In this document: in pieces, positions 46,315-59,220 of the stretch
Position numbering within the stretch: the stretch's first letter is position 1
Layout of the letters: the number at the start of each line of letters is the position of its first letter
Origin: Macrotrachela quadricornifera
Taxonomy: Eukaryota; Rotifera; Eurotatoria; Philodinida; Philodinidae
Length of the DNA: 64,000 nucleotides
Assembly (NCBI GenBank): GCA_022393335.1
Contig: JAJEKB010021643.1
Span: 1-64,000 of the forward strand
Direction of reading: 5' to 3'
Program-made: the position numbers and the translations under genes
Notes under the pieces: model-generated
Databases searched by the model: none
What the model was told of the DNA's origin: nothing
Seen by the model: the letters and a program-made list of their open reading frames with translations, nothing else

Positions 46315-46960
46315 AACAATAGTCTTTTGCATGCGAAAAGCTGATTTTTGCTCATGAAATTTTAGTTTAATGCTCGTGGATATATACCGTTCGTCTATAA
46401 TTAGATAACCATCTGACTGTCATGCTAATTGAATTGTAACATAACAGTCGATATTTTAAAATATATTATTAGTATTTCATTGATATATTTTTTCAAACCT
46501 GCATAATTTGTTTTTATCAATAAAATTTTGTCAATTATAACCGTACCTATATGGTCTAATCGTCACTGTGTTATGCTCATCGATTGCCAATTGAGTGAGA
46601 GTGACATTTACTACGATTTCTGTCATTGTTTATGTTATATATATATATTGATTTCATCGAATATTTTACCGAAGATGATTGACATTGTATATTCTTCTGT
46701 TGATTTTCTATCTGACAGATTGATGGAGATTATATTCTTTGGTGTAGTCGATCTTTACTATGTTTCTAAGAATTAAAATCAATCTCGTGGAATAGCCACT
46801 AGAGATATCTTTAATGAGACCAACATGACACTGTAAAATATTTATGTTATAATTACTACTAGCATTACGTGTTCCTTGGCAATGAATAAAAACTTTGATG
46901 TGAAGCATGAGTAGAAGCATGTTATAGACGATGCTACGTATTGTACTGTGTACAACTCTA
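46315..46960 (-). pseudogene. Relic of a third poly-Gly/'HGPH' membrane protein gene
   Basis: Read on the - strand, 46872-46940 retains the signal-peptide exon (VYNMLLLMLHIKVFIHCQG against YRVLLLIAYCGILIHCQG of copy 1), with ACG in place of the start ATG region. 46540-46590 retains QSMSIT followed by a stop and a shift where the paralogues read QSMSVTGSGSDD. 46320-46440 retains VTIQLA with a stop, then YISTSIKLKFHEQKSAF matching the C-terminus. The Gly run and membrane segment are not recognisable. Stops and shifts show it is inactive. Confidence 0.7.
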
Positions 46961-48473
46961 AATCTAGCTGGTAGATGAAAGTATTCAATAAGTCATAAAG
47001 AATAATATCTTCAATTAATTATTTACATTTTATAGAATTTTCTTCATTAACAATTGATTTTCTTTTATAAAGGATTCAATTTGAACCTTTGTGCGCAACG
47101 GTATTTTGGTTAAAAATTTCTGCTTCGTCTGTTTTATACAAAATATTCGATGTGAAAGGAAAAAAAAATAATTCAGTACTTCCGTATAATCATCAAGAAA
47201 ACAATTAAAGAGCGAACAAATGATGAGATTAATCGAGATTATATTTAATTCTTATTTTTTCTTCTCTGCATATTAGTTTTTGTTATTATTCGCACATACA
47301 AAAGAATATATATTTGATTCATGGAAATAAAAAAAAATACTTTTTTCAGATATTAGATTTCATACAAAATCAATAAGTACACATATGTGACTAAAATGTT
47401 GTGAAAGATCATTATAAAAAGTGATACAAAGTCCATGCTGTTAACGTAAGTTACATGAAATGAAAGAAAAATCAATGATCAATTTGATTGATTTCGAAAT
47501 TGATAATTAAAATGCTGTACTTTTCCTTTAAACAAATATTGAGAAATTAATTTTGTGTCCATGTATTGATTTCTATATCAAACTATCCTAACGGTTCGAT
47601 GCAAATGTGCGATACGGAAGACTTTTTAAAGCAGAAAGTTTTCTATTACATGAGTCTAAAATCAACTTCTTGAACATTTGACAGGTGCCTCAATAATATA
47701 GAAGAAGTGTTCATTTTAATTTGTGCCACCCGTTAGATTAGAAAAAAACCAAATACTTCAAGTTTTGTATCCTCTAATTTAATAATTTCATATTTTCGTG
47801 CTTTTTACTGTTGGAATAAGCGAAATATAATCAATTAAGTCTTTTTATAATATGTTAGATCTCGAAAATATTTTTTATATCATCCTTTGTCAATATAAAA
47901 TTATTTTGCTGTTTAATTGAGAGTCTTTTATCTAAAATAAATCAATAGAATCTGACTAATATACTATTATATTCATATAAATAAACTTACATAATACTTC
48001 TACAATGTTTGTGTAAATTGATGTTGTAGAAAAAAGACAATTTTTCATACGAAGACTAAGAGAATGTAGCCATCAAAGTTTTAGGATAAAGCACTGCTTC
48101 AAAGATTCACGTATGAACTGATAATTAATTCCTTGACCGTTAAATATCTTTGAAACGAACTAATGTCCATTTCAAAAATAAAAAAAAGGCAAATGGACAT
48201 TTTTTGAATACGTTTGATAGGAATATGGTGGAAAGCTGTAGTTTAGACTGTTGGAAAGAGCAGATGAAAATGCACCGAACTCAATAATACAATGGCTCTT
48301 AACCTGGGTTTTCTAAGGTTATTAGCTACACTGTTCGCAAATTAATGTGTATCTCATTCTAAGCAAAGTAGTTTACAACGATTATATGTGCATTGACGAC
48401 ATCCAGTGAAGATCTGCAAAACTATATAAGAATATGGTTCATATCTTTACTGTTTCAGAAGTTATGGGTATTA
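46961..48473. other. Intergenic
   Basis: AT-rich. A short hairpin with AATGTCCATTT and AAATGGACATT arms lies at 48162-48202. No gene. Confidence 0.4.
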
Positions 48474-49286
48474 CAGAGTGTCCCAAAAGTCATGATCACT
48501 TATGTTTTTCGTTTATCTTTACTATTTAATTTAATTTCATCACTTTATTTTTTTAATGATAGGTGAATGCATCAATATTTTATTCATACGAACGAATTTC
48601 ATAAGTATTGTTCTAAGATATTGTCATTTAACGAAATATGAAAAAAATAGACTTCTATTTCCAGAAAAATAACGAATACGGCAAGTTGAATGACTATATA
48701 TTGTATTTCATTTTTCATTCATTTAATACATTCTATTAAAGAAACAAAATATACCAGTTATTGTAGAAAAATAATGACATTTTCGTAACGGCGAACATTG
48801 ATCGCACGGTATTTTAAAAACACAAAAGATATATATAGAAAAGTAACTTGTTCTTTGTCAATTGTAGAGGTTTTCACGCTGCATTGTTGTAGTATATTTT
48901 GTGTCTTTCTTAAATAAAGCATATAAGTTGTTGAAATGACGAAATAACAAAAATCTCACTCGTCTTGCACTAAAACAAAACATCTTTTTCACACCGTCCA
49001 AATTTGATTGCTCAAATTTTTGGTCCATTTTAGTAACGAAAAGTGTAAATGTAAAATAAACAATCATACGTAAATTATATAGTTTTACACTCTCTATCTT
49101 CTGCTATATTTTGGTTTTTTAATACAATGCATTAGGTAAATAAAAATTAAAAGACAATGTGCTGCATCCGTTATTTCCTGAAAAATTTGATGCACTCACC
49201 TCTCAGTCAAAAAATTAAGGTGATGAAATTAAATTAAATAGTAAAGATAAACGAAAAACTTAAGTGATCATGGCTTTTGGACACCT
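48474..49286. mobile_element. Non-autonomous Tc1/mariner-like DNA transposon
   Basis: Terminal inverted repeats of about 100 bases: the left end reads CAGAGTGTCCCAAAAGTCAT, GATCACTTATGTTTTTCGTT, TATCTTTACTATTTAATTTA, and the right end reads the same in reverse complement with a few changes (AGGTGTCCAAAAGCCATGAT at the tip). TA lies immediately outside both ends (48472-48473 and 49287-49288), the target duplication of Tc1/mariner elements. At 813 bp it lacks a transposase; a 69-codon - frame inside (48858-49067) has no recognised catalytic motif. The left arm has an internal insertion compared with the right. Confidence 0.8.
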
Positions 49287-49571
49287 TATAGATGTTGTCC
49301 GTGGGCAAAATTTCAGATTCGATTATTATCATGAATTTATCCGTTTCGGGTCATCTACACCACATTCGAGTACATCTTACGCACAAAATCCGAATGAAAA
49401 AGCAATTGGACAGTTGAAATCTTTCCTTACTTATTGTAGTAAAACTGCTGTTATTCGTTTGCTATTGAGAGTTTTATAATCAACAATCAAGACTATTACT
49501 ATTTACAACAGATTTTTTTTATTAATTTTGTTTTTATTATTGATAAGAGAACTAAGAGAAGAATGACACAA
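49287..49571. other. Intergenic
   Basis: Between the transposon and the 3' end of the DUF229 gene. A + frame across 49264-49479 starts inside the transposon and shows no motif. Confidence 0.4.
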
Positions 49572-52226
49572 TTATTGAGTAGAATTTAACAGTTTCGAAC
49601 AATAACAAATTTCTCGAAATTCAGGTCTTTTATATGCAATACAAGAAGATGTATTTCCATATTTATTCATTCGACTTAAACGTTTTTTTTCTATAATAAA
49701 TGTATCATTTAATGCATTATATTCAGCTGTTAATTCAAATTGACCATGTCCTGGAATAGTTTCAAATTGTATTTGATAATATTGTGTTTGATTTAATAAT
49801 AATGTTTTCATATTGTTCCTAATTTCTGATACATGACCAGATTTATCAGTTGAACCACTTAGTTTTGATGAAGGCTCCATAGGTTTTAATTGATTTGCTT
49901 TAGTTAATTGATATAATGCTAATTTTGTACATTCATTTTTATAATCTGATACAAATTTATTTAAATAATTAACAGCTTGTTCACCAAATGTTTGAATAAT
50001 ATTTTCTTTAATTGAAATTTCATTCCAATGAAGACATGCACACCAATGTTGTCCAACATCAGCTTGAAAACAGGTACGATCTTCTGGTATTAATTGAAAA
50101 AAACTATATGAACGATTTGATTTCGATTGATATTGATCATTTGAATGAAATTCAAATAAATGTTGAAATGTTTCATGTATATCAAATGGTGTTGTTAAAC
50201 GATGAGAATTTAAACGTAAATTATGCATCAAGTGAGGATATTGTTTTTGAAATTTTAAAGGCATACGAATTGATACAAATGGTAAACGTTCTTCTAATTT
50301 TCCTTGATAAGTTTTTCTTAATGCTGAATAACGAGCACCATGATCAGTTAATAATATAAATATTGTATTATCAAAATAACCTCGATTATTCATTAATTTT
50401 AAAAATGCAAGTAATTCATCATCAGCATATGGTAAACGATTATTTGAATTATGAGAATATTGTGAATGAAAAACAAATGAAAATTTTGGTTGATTTGGAT
50501 ACATATCAAATAGATCACGCATCCAATTGAGCATTGATTGAAAACGTGTCATAGAATTAAAACAAAGTGATTTAGGAAGACGAGTGGACTCAACAGCAAG
50601 ATAAAATGGACGACCATAATGATCAACTGGTGGATCACGAAAACCTTTTAAACGCATTTGAAACGTACCAACGAATTGCATGTCTTCAGCCCATTGAGTA
50701 ACATAACCATTGTCTAAATAATACAATTAATATTCTTCCTACAAGATGCTTCGTGAAATTTTCAAGAACATTAAATAGGTCTTTTTTTCAGATGCACAGA
50801 ATTGTTAAAACATAAACATTAAAAAACTCACAAAAAGTTGTATTTCTTAAGTAATTTATAGATCTTAAATGACGTATATAAGTCCTGTTAGTTAAACAAA
50901 TTATTTATATTACACCGAATACATGATTTTATAGAGCATTTTACAAATTATCTTTAAAAAAACAATCAACTTCATAGGATGAAAGCTGAAAAAGTTATAG
51001 TCAACATTGTGATCAGTTATTTATTGTGCCTTATATATAAAGTTAGTTTTCGTGAAAATGCGAGAGATTAGAAGTGAGTTTAGATTATAGATAAGCATAT
51101 TAATTGTGTCCTCTGAGAATTAGTCGATTCTTAAAGACTTGTATAAAAATTGGAGCTATATGTATTTTTTTTCTACCTTTAAATTTCCGCCAAATCCAAG
51201 GAAACGGATCTACTGTTTGTGCACCAGGATAACCACGTCTTGATTCAGGTAACTCCCTCTCTGTTTTTCCAGTTAAAATAGGGAATATTGCAGCTGGTGT
51301 TCCATCTCCAACAATATTATATCCTAAATATATCAATAATAAATATCTTCAAAATTTTAACATTAATTCAAACCTTTCATTACAACGCTTCCCAACTCTT
51401 TAATTAAATAATTATAAGTTTTCGGTAACAACCTCATAAAAGTCATTCGAGATATAGAATCAAAACCAAACATTAATACATTATATCCTAAGTGAGTTTT
51501 AACCATTGGATTCTGTATATGTCTATGGAAAGTTTTCAGTAATGTTTAAATAATAAATGAAAAGAATTGAAATACCTTGCATGTAAAGAAGCATTAAACA
51601 TAATACCCGAATGTAAATTTGAATAATTACTTCCATCACGTGCTTGGCAATCAACACGAAAAAAATCTGATACAAGTGGCATTTTATCAACAATAGGAAA
51701 TAATCGAGCACCATCCTTTATTGAAAAATCATCTTTTGATCGAAGAATTGGACGATAAGCACAAACAATTGCTCCATGTTTTTGTAGAGCTTGTTGAGAT
51801 AATCGAAAAGTACCTAAAGAAAAAATTTCTTTTTTTTTTTGTTCGAATATTTTTTTTAATTTACAAACCATTATCAACATAAACCCAATTTATTTCATTT
51901 CCACAATCTGGTTTAGAAGTTGTCACTGGGTGTAAATGTTTCCATATATCTCGATTGTCAATAGTTAATTTTGGATATTGACAAGCAAGATTTGTTGTAT
52001 TAAAATATTCTTTATGTAATAAATAACTATTTCTTATTGGTTTAACATGTGCATCTTCAAGATCAGTTTCATCGATGAGAAATGTTGCATCAATTTCATT
52101 TTGTTGTTCAAAAATAATCTTTGAAAAATATTTACTAAATAACATCATTGTTGATATTGTTGAAAATAATATTAAAAAAACTACAGATGTACGAGTTGAA
52201 TAATAACGTCGACAACGACAACGCAT
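49572..52226 (-). CDS. DUF229 / sulfatase-like type II membrane protein
   Basis: Five exons, 51869-52226, 51576-51813, 51374-51522, 51177-51323 and 49572-50713, give 677 residues; introns are 55, 53, 50 and 463 nt. A basic cytoplasmic N-terminus (MRCRCRRYYSTRTS) precedes a membrane anchor at about 14-31, then a luminal or extracellular domain of the DUF229 family, part of the sulfatase/alkaline phosphatase fold. Family marks: FGFDSISR around residues 217-224 (candidate nucleophile Ser), GDGTPAAIFPILTGK, FSFVFHSQYSHNSNN, and IFILLTDHGARYS around 415-427 with the metal-binding Asp-His. Substrate unknown. Acceptor for exon 3 was set at CCATAG because the next AG leads to a stop. A second, partly assembled copy lies at 59650-60408. 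Confidence 0.9.
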
Positions 52227-54795
52227 TTTTATTGTTTATTTTTTATTTTTCTACGTCGATATATCTAATGAAATGTTTTGATGATTAGATTCTATTTATA
52301 ATTAAGAGCATTTAAAACATTCAACAGTATGTGACAACTAAAAGAGAAAGAAACAATATATATATTTCAATTACTTGGACATTCTCTTAAGTAACAAATA
52401 ATTCTATACAATATTATATTATTAGTTTTATAGGGAGGCACACTTGTAAGCGGCATGTACATTTCTCATATAATATCTTATATGCTTGTCTTGTTCGTAG
52501 GTGAAATAGCAATCATTAGAAAGCTGATAGGAATGAAATAAACGAAATCTTCAATGGATTCAAAACAGAAAGTGAACCAGAATTTTAAAAGTTTTACTTT
52601 TCTCGAATTATTCTGAGTAGATTAGAATCCGGATGAAATTGATGGATAAGCTATTTAGAATATAGCCAACAATAAAAGGCCGTAGTGAGCTATCTTTTGA
52701 AACGGGGGAAATAGGCAGAACAATTTTTAATCAAATATCAGTTCATTGTAATAAAATTAAAACGTATAACACTTCGTCAAATAACTTAAAATGACTAAAA
52801 CAGAATAAGATATGCAACAAGGTATGTTTTTTTTGATGCCCAATTTCTGTTCTCTCTTTTTCTCATTGTTTTGAATATATACTTATCAACAAATATTATC
52901 CACTGCTCCATCAACTCGTACACGATGGTATGTCAAATTAATCAAATTATTTAAAATATTAATTTGTTTGCGGCAAAACTCATAAAGACAACTGTATGGC
53001 TTATTTATTTCGAATGTAGCAATTCCTGTTGTCAAAATTTCAACAATATATAATTTTGTTCTATACATTTCACATATAGACTTATGATGTGTTTAAAGTA
53101 GCTAATACATAGAATAGTTGATTAAAATGATTGTTCTAGTCAAAGTAAGGATAGCGTCCATGGCAAAATACGAATGATTAGATGAAAAGGAGCTTCAGTT
53201 GATAAATGATCAAAAGAAGTTTAAACATTATATTTCTTTTTTTGATCTATATAATCCTACAGAAATGGATGCTGAGATATTTGGAGAAAATTAGGAAAAT
53301 ATAACCACTGTGATGTCTAAGATGGATATTCTATGTGACGAGAGAGCCATTATTAATAAGGTAAATCTTAATTAACTATACTCCTATTTATATATTATTG
53401 CCATATACATACGTACAAGTTATTACTATTCAATAGATTCGTTTGTTCATTATGAATTATGAAGAGTCACTATCGAAGTTTATATATCAATCAGTAGCTG
53501 TCTACTAGAATTCTCAAATTGTCTTAAAAGATTAGAAAATATATATTGACTACTACAATTTAATTATGATCGTGTCGTTATGTAGTAACCACAATATGAT
53601 CAATATGAAATTTATTCTATGATGTTTTATGTGATTATGGATCATTGATGTAGATTGTCACTTCAATTCATGTATCAATCGGTAGTTAGCTATCACAGCA
53701 GATAAGTTGTAATAAAAGAGTGAGAAAAAAATTATTAACAAATTTGATTTCTTATGGAATAAAAACAGAACCGAATATATTGTGATTATTATTTAAATGC
53801 TTATTAAATGTTCATCAATACTGTTTCTGCTTTTATCAAACTTCGACCTTCGAACAGATACATTGTAACGATGAGAATATGAAAAAAAATTTTCACTTCC
53901 ATCCTATGATAATTGAGGAAAATATCACCAAATATGGGTCATAAATACTTCATTTGTTTTCTAAAAGTTTTCTATGGATCTTCATTCTATACATTTAATC
54001 TTCTTCTATTAGAAAGAGCATGTTATAGTGCAGTGCCTATCAAAGCCTTTTTTTAAAAATTTTTACGTTCTACTCAAAGAAAAAGAATGACAAGTTCAAT
54101 CACTCGAAAAATGCGAAAAACAGACAACACTTTAATTATAAATGTACTGTTCAATATCATAATAATAAAGTCCAATTTAGAATTTGTGCTCCGGTAGGCA
54201 TTACAGTATTATATGGTCTTTCAAACAAAAAAAAATATTTGTTTTTACTTCATGCTGTGATAAAATGCTGGTAGTGGTATCAAAATGTATGAATTGAGGA
54301 AACAAGGGAAAAAATTGTGTTTCGTTTTCTCCTTAAATAAAATGCCTATTTTTCAATCGGATGATGATCAAAATCAGCAAGTTCTTTTGCAAAAAATGTA
54401 AGATAGGAAAAAACCGTGTCGTTTGTGAAAGACTAGTCTTCAGGCTATCATTCAATAAACAATTTTCGCACATTGCCAATGTTGACAGACGATATGCAAC
54501 GTATATTCTACATTGATCTTAAGTTTATATCATCACTGTGTATTAGAAATTATTGATATATCTCAATATTCTATTATTAACATTCGTTTCAATATATTTC
54601 AAATATAATGATATCAAATCGTATGATGATAAGGATCACAATACTATCCAATGCCACCGTTTTATCAATTATAAAAGTGTATACAATGTCAAAAACAATC
54701 CCGTTTAGATAAATGTATCGAATCATAAATGGTTGAAAGAGAGTTAAACCAATCGCCAAAAGTAATAGTACGAAGTGTTACTAATCTAGAATTTA
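52227..54795. other. Intergenic
   Basis: The first 100 bases (promoter side of the DUF229 gene) are alike in both DUF229 copies (CTACGTCGATAT, AATTAAGAG). A 60-codon - frame at 52886-53068 (MYRTKLYIVEILTTGIATFE...) has gene-like codon use but no known motif. A loose direct repeat lies at about 53461-53530 and 53650-53725 (TATCAATCRGTAG core). Confidence 0.4.
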
Positions 54796-55031
54796 TTGGG
54801 TCGTCAACAAATTTTTGTCGTTTTTTCAAAAACTTTATTATGATTTTTCCACTTTAACAGTTTAATTAGCTTTTAATTAAATGCAAACACAGGATCTTAT
54901 TTTGTCAGAACATCGGTGGTAAGTCATAGATAGTTATAATGCATATATAATTGAAAGCTAGTTATACTGTTCAAGTGGAAAAATATAAATAAAGTTTTTG
55001 AAAACACGACAAAAATTTGTTGACGACCCAA
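54796..55031. mobile_element. 236-bp MITE with TA target duplication
   Basis: Left end TTGGGTCGTCAACAAATTTT and right end, inverted, TTGGGTCGTCAACAAATTTT are identical over 20 bases, and the match continues through TCAAAAACTTTATT and TTTTCCACTT with one or two small gaps for about 70 bases. TA flanks both ends (54794-54795 and 55032-55033). No coding capacity. The TA duplication points to Tc1/mariner mobilisation. Termini differ from the 48474-49286 element, so it is another family. Confidence 0.9.
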
Positions 55032-55624
55032 TATAATTATGTTACAAATTAAGATAAATGCAGAAAAAATGTTACATTTTGTTTTCCAATACTACAGATT
55101 CACTAAACTTTTATACTGTAGCCAAAGTTGATAGTTTTTAAAAACTATCTATGCACTTTGTTTTTAACAATAAAAACGTAAAACTCTCCTCACTCAGATT
55201 ATGCAAAAATATTAGATTCAGCTTCACTGTAATCGAATATTATGTATTTAAAATGTGAATATAATTTTTTGGAGATCTTATGAAATACAGTGGTTTTTAT
55301 ATATGCCCTTAAAATATTATACGAATGGACAGTGTCTTTATATATGAGTACCAGTAAAAATATAGACGTTATTGGTAGAAGAAATACGATTATTCGTATA
55401 AGGACTAATCAAGTATAAGAAAAATAAATTTAAAGAAATAAAAATATCAAAGAAAAAATAGGAATTAATTCAAAGAATGGAAAGAAAAAGAAAGTAAAAA
55501 TTCAATTATTTTACTAGCAACAAGAGGTCTAGTCAATGAGAAACGGTGGATTCCCAAGATTCTGAATCTATAGAAGTATAATAGGAATTTTTGGAAACCC
55601 AAGAGTACGGTATGTTCTATAGGA
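55032..55624. other. Intergenic
   Basis: AT-rich, nothing recognised. Confidence 0.4.
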
Positions 55625-55759
55625 TAGTCGTAAATCCTCAAGGACTATCCACCGAAGGTACCCATAAGTCCTCAAATCCTGTGCAATGGAGGTACTCATA
55701 GATCCTGAAAGCTTATCATTTGGGGTAACGATAGGTCCGCAAAGCCTACCCTATAAATG
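55625..55759 (+). repeat. 34-bp minisatellite, four units
   Basis: Units start at 55625, 55659, 55693 and 55726 (34, 34 and 33 bases), each with TA-x-x-CATARGTCCTCAAA-like start and a purine-rich end such as CCGAAGG or AATGGAGG. About 55-65% alike. A further partial unit may precede. Confidence 0.65.
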
Positions 55760-56068
55760 ATAAAAAACTTCCGACAAACAATAGAAAACAAACTTGATCA
55801 TTTTCGAAATAACATCATTATTTAAATAAAAAATCTTAAACTTACTCCCGACATTACTCAAAAAAACTCTATATCTAGAAAACTGAGAAATTCATTTTTT
55901 TTGACTTAAACCTACGGGATACCATGAATATATTTTTCGATCTTAAAACCAGTAAAAACCAAAAAAAAACGCTGATTGCTCGGACCATTTCAACCGATAC
56001 AGTCCGCTACAGGTTTGATCCAACTGGACCAGATCATTTTTGCAGAATCAGTTATAACTCTACCCTAG
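55760..56068. other. Spacer between two minisatellite blocks
   Basis: About 310 AT-rich bases; the 61-codon frame at 55924-56109 is not gene-like. Confidence 0.4.
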
Positions 56069-56204
56069 GGATTAACCTTAAAGGATTTATGGACACCCAC
56101 GTAGGATAATCCTTCGGAACTTATAGATATCATCATAGCATAGCCCCTTAGGACATATAGGAACATCATAGGATAGGTCTTTAGTTCCTTTAAGCGCACC
56201 TAGT
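56069..56204 (+). repeat. Second 34-bp minisatellite block
   Basis: Three to four units of 33-35 bases beginning CCTTAAAGG, CCTTCGGAAC, CCCTTAGGAC and CTTTAGTTCC, with CATCATAGGATA-like ends. Probably the same family as 55625-55759. Confidence 0.55.
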
Positions 56205-58853
56205 GGAGATTGAGAGATATCATACGCACCTTTGAAAAAGAAACAAATCTAGAAAATAAAACGATCATGGATTATAAGTATAATGAAAGTTCCAAAAAAT
56301 CTTGAGAGTACACAATCAGCCGTTTCCTCTCTTGTGACCAGTCGTTACTAGTCTACTTCTTTTTTTCTTCTTATCTATCAATACTATTTTCTGTTGGTAG
56401 GGATTTGCAATATCTCAAACGAATAGACACATCAATAATGTACTTGCCTATGCACAATTCTTAAAAAACCTTAACAGATGCGTGTTGCTATTTCCCAATT
56501 CGAATCATTTTCTATTTCCGAACATTAAATATTAAATGATTTCTAAATTAATTAAAAATTGTCAATTTTTTATTTATATAATTATTTAAATTACCTTGTC
56601 TAATTAATCGTAAATCATGAGCTGGAATACAATATTGTTTTCAAATACTGGTTGAAAGACAAATAACGGTTTTTGTTAATTTAGCTTATTGATATAATAT
56701 AATTCATAATTCTAAAGATATTGTTGATCCTATAAGAAATATTTTTGCCTTGACTGAAGCTGATTCTCATTCAATTAAACAGTTATCAATAATATTTGAA
56801 ACTATTGACAAGAATCTCAATAAAACATCACGTTCTTCAAATGTTTTATTATTCTTGATTGATTAATTAATTGAAACTAAGGCAGTTCTTGTGAGAATGA
56901 AGATGATACTCTAACAAATTCTAAGTTTTACACTTACTCTTGAATTGAATTTATTAATTTTTAGATATCTTACCAAAGCTCATCATTTTATAACTTATCA
57001 TTCATTTATTTTACTGACCATATATATGTTACATTTTCATATTAACTATTCTTAAAACAATTCACGTTTTTGACAATAATTTTCTTCGATATTTTAGTAC
57101 AATTAATAATTCGAGCAAGAGGCGACTATCATTTTGTATAAAAATTTAGGTAACAATACCCAGACAGATATGATCTTTAAAAAAAACGCGCAAAAAATAT
57201 GTTCAAACAAAGTAAATACGGTGTTTTAACGCTTTAAGTATACATTGTCGACGCGTTAATCACTCATAGTAGCCAAGTTAACGGAGATAAAAATTGTAAA
57301 AATGTAGGCTTTTCCAGATTTTATTTTCATTAAAATATCTACGCGTATTTTATCGTTTTTTTAGGCTTGTCTGTCTGTGTGTGTCTCATTTCTTGACGAT
57401 CTTTTATTTAATATTTTAGTATGGTTTGTTAGCTCTGGTAAATAATCATAATGTACAAACGAATCTGATAAATATTAATAATTTATACGCGTAAATAATC
57501 ATAGTGTATGACAGGACCGTAACTAGTTAAGACGTACCTTATTGGTCTGAATTTAATAGTAAAACATTTCTAAGAACTAATATAACTATTTTTTCAATAA
57601 AAGGTGGAGTTTCATGAGTGGATTGATCTTGTATCATAGAAATTCCTCTTCTTATTACATTTAAAAACAAGAGAATGCAGTCGACAATAACTTGCTATTA
57701 AACACCAGTCAAAAACTTTCAGTAAAAAAATTTATTAATAATTTTTTACTACGTTTACTATTTCTATCAGAGAGAGAGAGAGAGATATTATGTCAAATAT
57801 TTTCTTTTATAACCGATTCTACTTACATTACTAACCAAAATAAAAGCTTGATAAATTTGATAGTAAAAAGTATTCTATAGATTTATTCACTCTTATCATT
57901 CTTCCCTTTTTCCTTTCTTTGTCTGACAAACATATGACATACAAAAAAAAGCGAACACTATATCTTTGCAATCACATAATTCATCTGTAGTCTCATTTAC
58001 TAGATATATAAAGAAAAAAAAATAGTAAAGGTTCTGAGATATACTATGTTTCTTGAATAAAATATGATACTGATTAAATTGGGTTTTATCGAATCATAAT
58101 TCATTTGGTGGAAACCAAAAACATGTTCCTTCTCTTAGAAAATTTCATGTCACTGTAATTCAAATCAGACCAACGCAAGTAATTGAAATCACACATGCAT
58201 CCATTCGAACACTTCAAGTATACTTTCAGCTTTATTTTAAATGTAATAGTACCCAAAGAAAAATTTAAAATATTAATATTTTCACTTAGTTCATTAAAGT
58301 TAATCATATCAAATACTATTTTAATCTTTTGTTGTTTTAAATTATCATTTGGTTGGTATCAATATATTCTCAGATTATCATTGTAAGACTGGTATTATGA
58401 TTAAAGTAACATATTTAGATAGAAAAGATTGTCTTATAATCGATATTGAAAATATTTGTAATATTTGAAAAGATTTAAAATTAAAAAAGAATTTAAATTT
58501 AACTCACTAATTAGTTCATAAATTGTGATGAAGATAATCATCATAGCAATGTAACTATATTTAAATCATTTGAAAAAGAACAGATTATAAAATTCAAAAT
58601 AGTAGATTAATATCATATGAATAAGTAGAAAAAGAACCAAAATGAATAAAATAAATTTAATGCAAGATAATATCACCAAGAAAATGATTGTAAAGAGAAT
58701 TTTTGATAAACAAGAAAAAGTTTATCACAATAAAAGTGTAGATGCTCATAATACAAAAATATATAAAGTGACAAATTTCACATTGATACAAATTTTAAAA
58801 CTTGCCTATTAAAATTCGAATTTTTCAAAATTTTTAAAATTTTAAAATTTTAA
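56205..58853. other. Intergenic, gene-poor
   Basis: AT-rich. A (GA)n tract lies at 57770-57784. Short overlapping frames on both strands at 57692-58386 show no motifs. Confidence 0.4.
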
Positions 58854-59220
58854 TTTACAGTATTCTTTAAAAATCAATGCCGTGGTCCCCTCATAGATAT
58901 CAGAAAAACTGATTTTTAAATTTCGACTTGAAACTTTTGATAGAGATAAATTTCAATGAGAATAGTTTATTGTGAGTATGTTTGAGAATTTTTTATCTGC
59001 TTTATCTTAAAATACGAGCATCCAATCTGCCAGTTTTTAGAGACTAGCTATTCATAACTGTATCCTAGAATAGGAAAGACGAAAAAATCTTAAATAGTCA
59101 CAATAAACTATTCTTATTGAAATCTATCTCTATCCAAAGTTTCAAGTCGAAGTTCGAAGATCAGTTTTTCTGGTCTCCATGAGGGGGAGGGTTACAACAT
59201 TTATTTATAAATACTGTAAA
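58854..59220. repeat. 367-bp foldback element
   Basis: TTTACAGTATT at the left is mirrored by AATACTGTAAA at the right. Inner blocks AGAAAAACTGATTTTTAAAT, TTCGACTTGAAACTTT and GAGAATAGTTTATTGTGA have inverted partners GATCAGTTTTTCTGG, AAAGTTTCAAGTCGAA and TCACAATAAACTATTCTTAT. The centre is near 59037. No coding capacity. Confidence 0.85.

Noticed and set aside
50012..50359. 115-codon + frame opposite the DUF229 last exon
   Set aside because: Antisense shadow of a well-supported exon.
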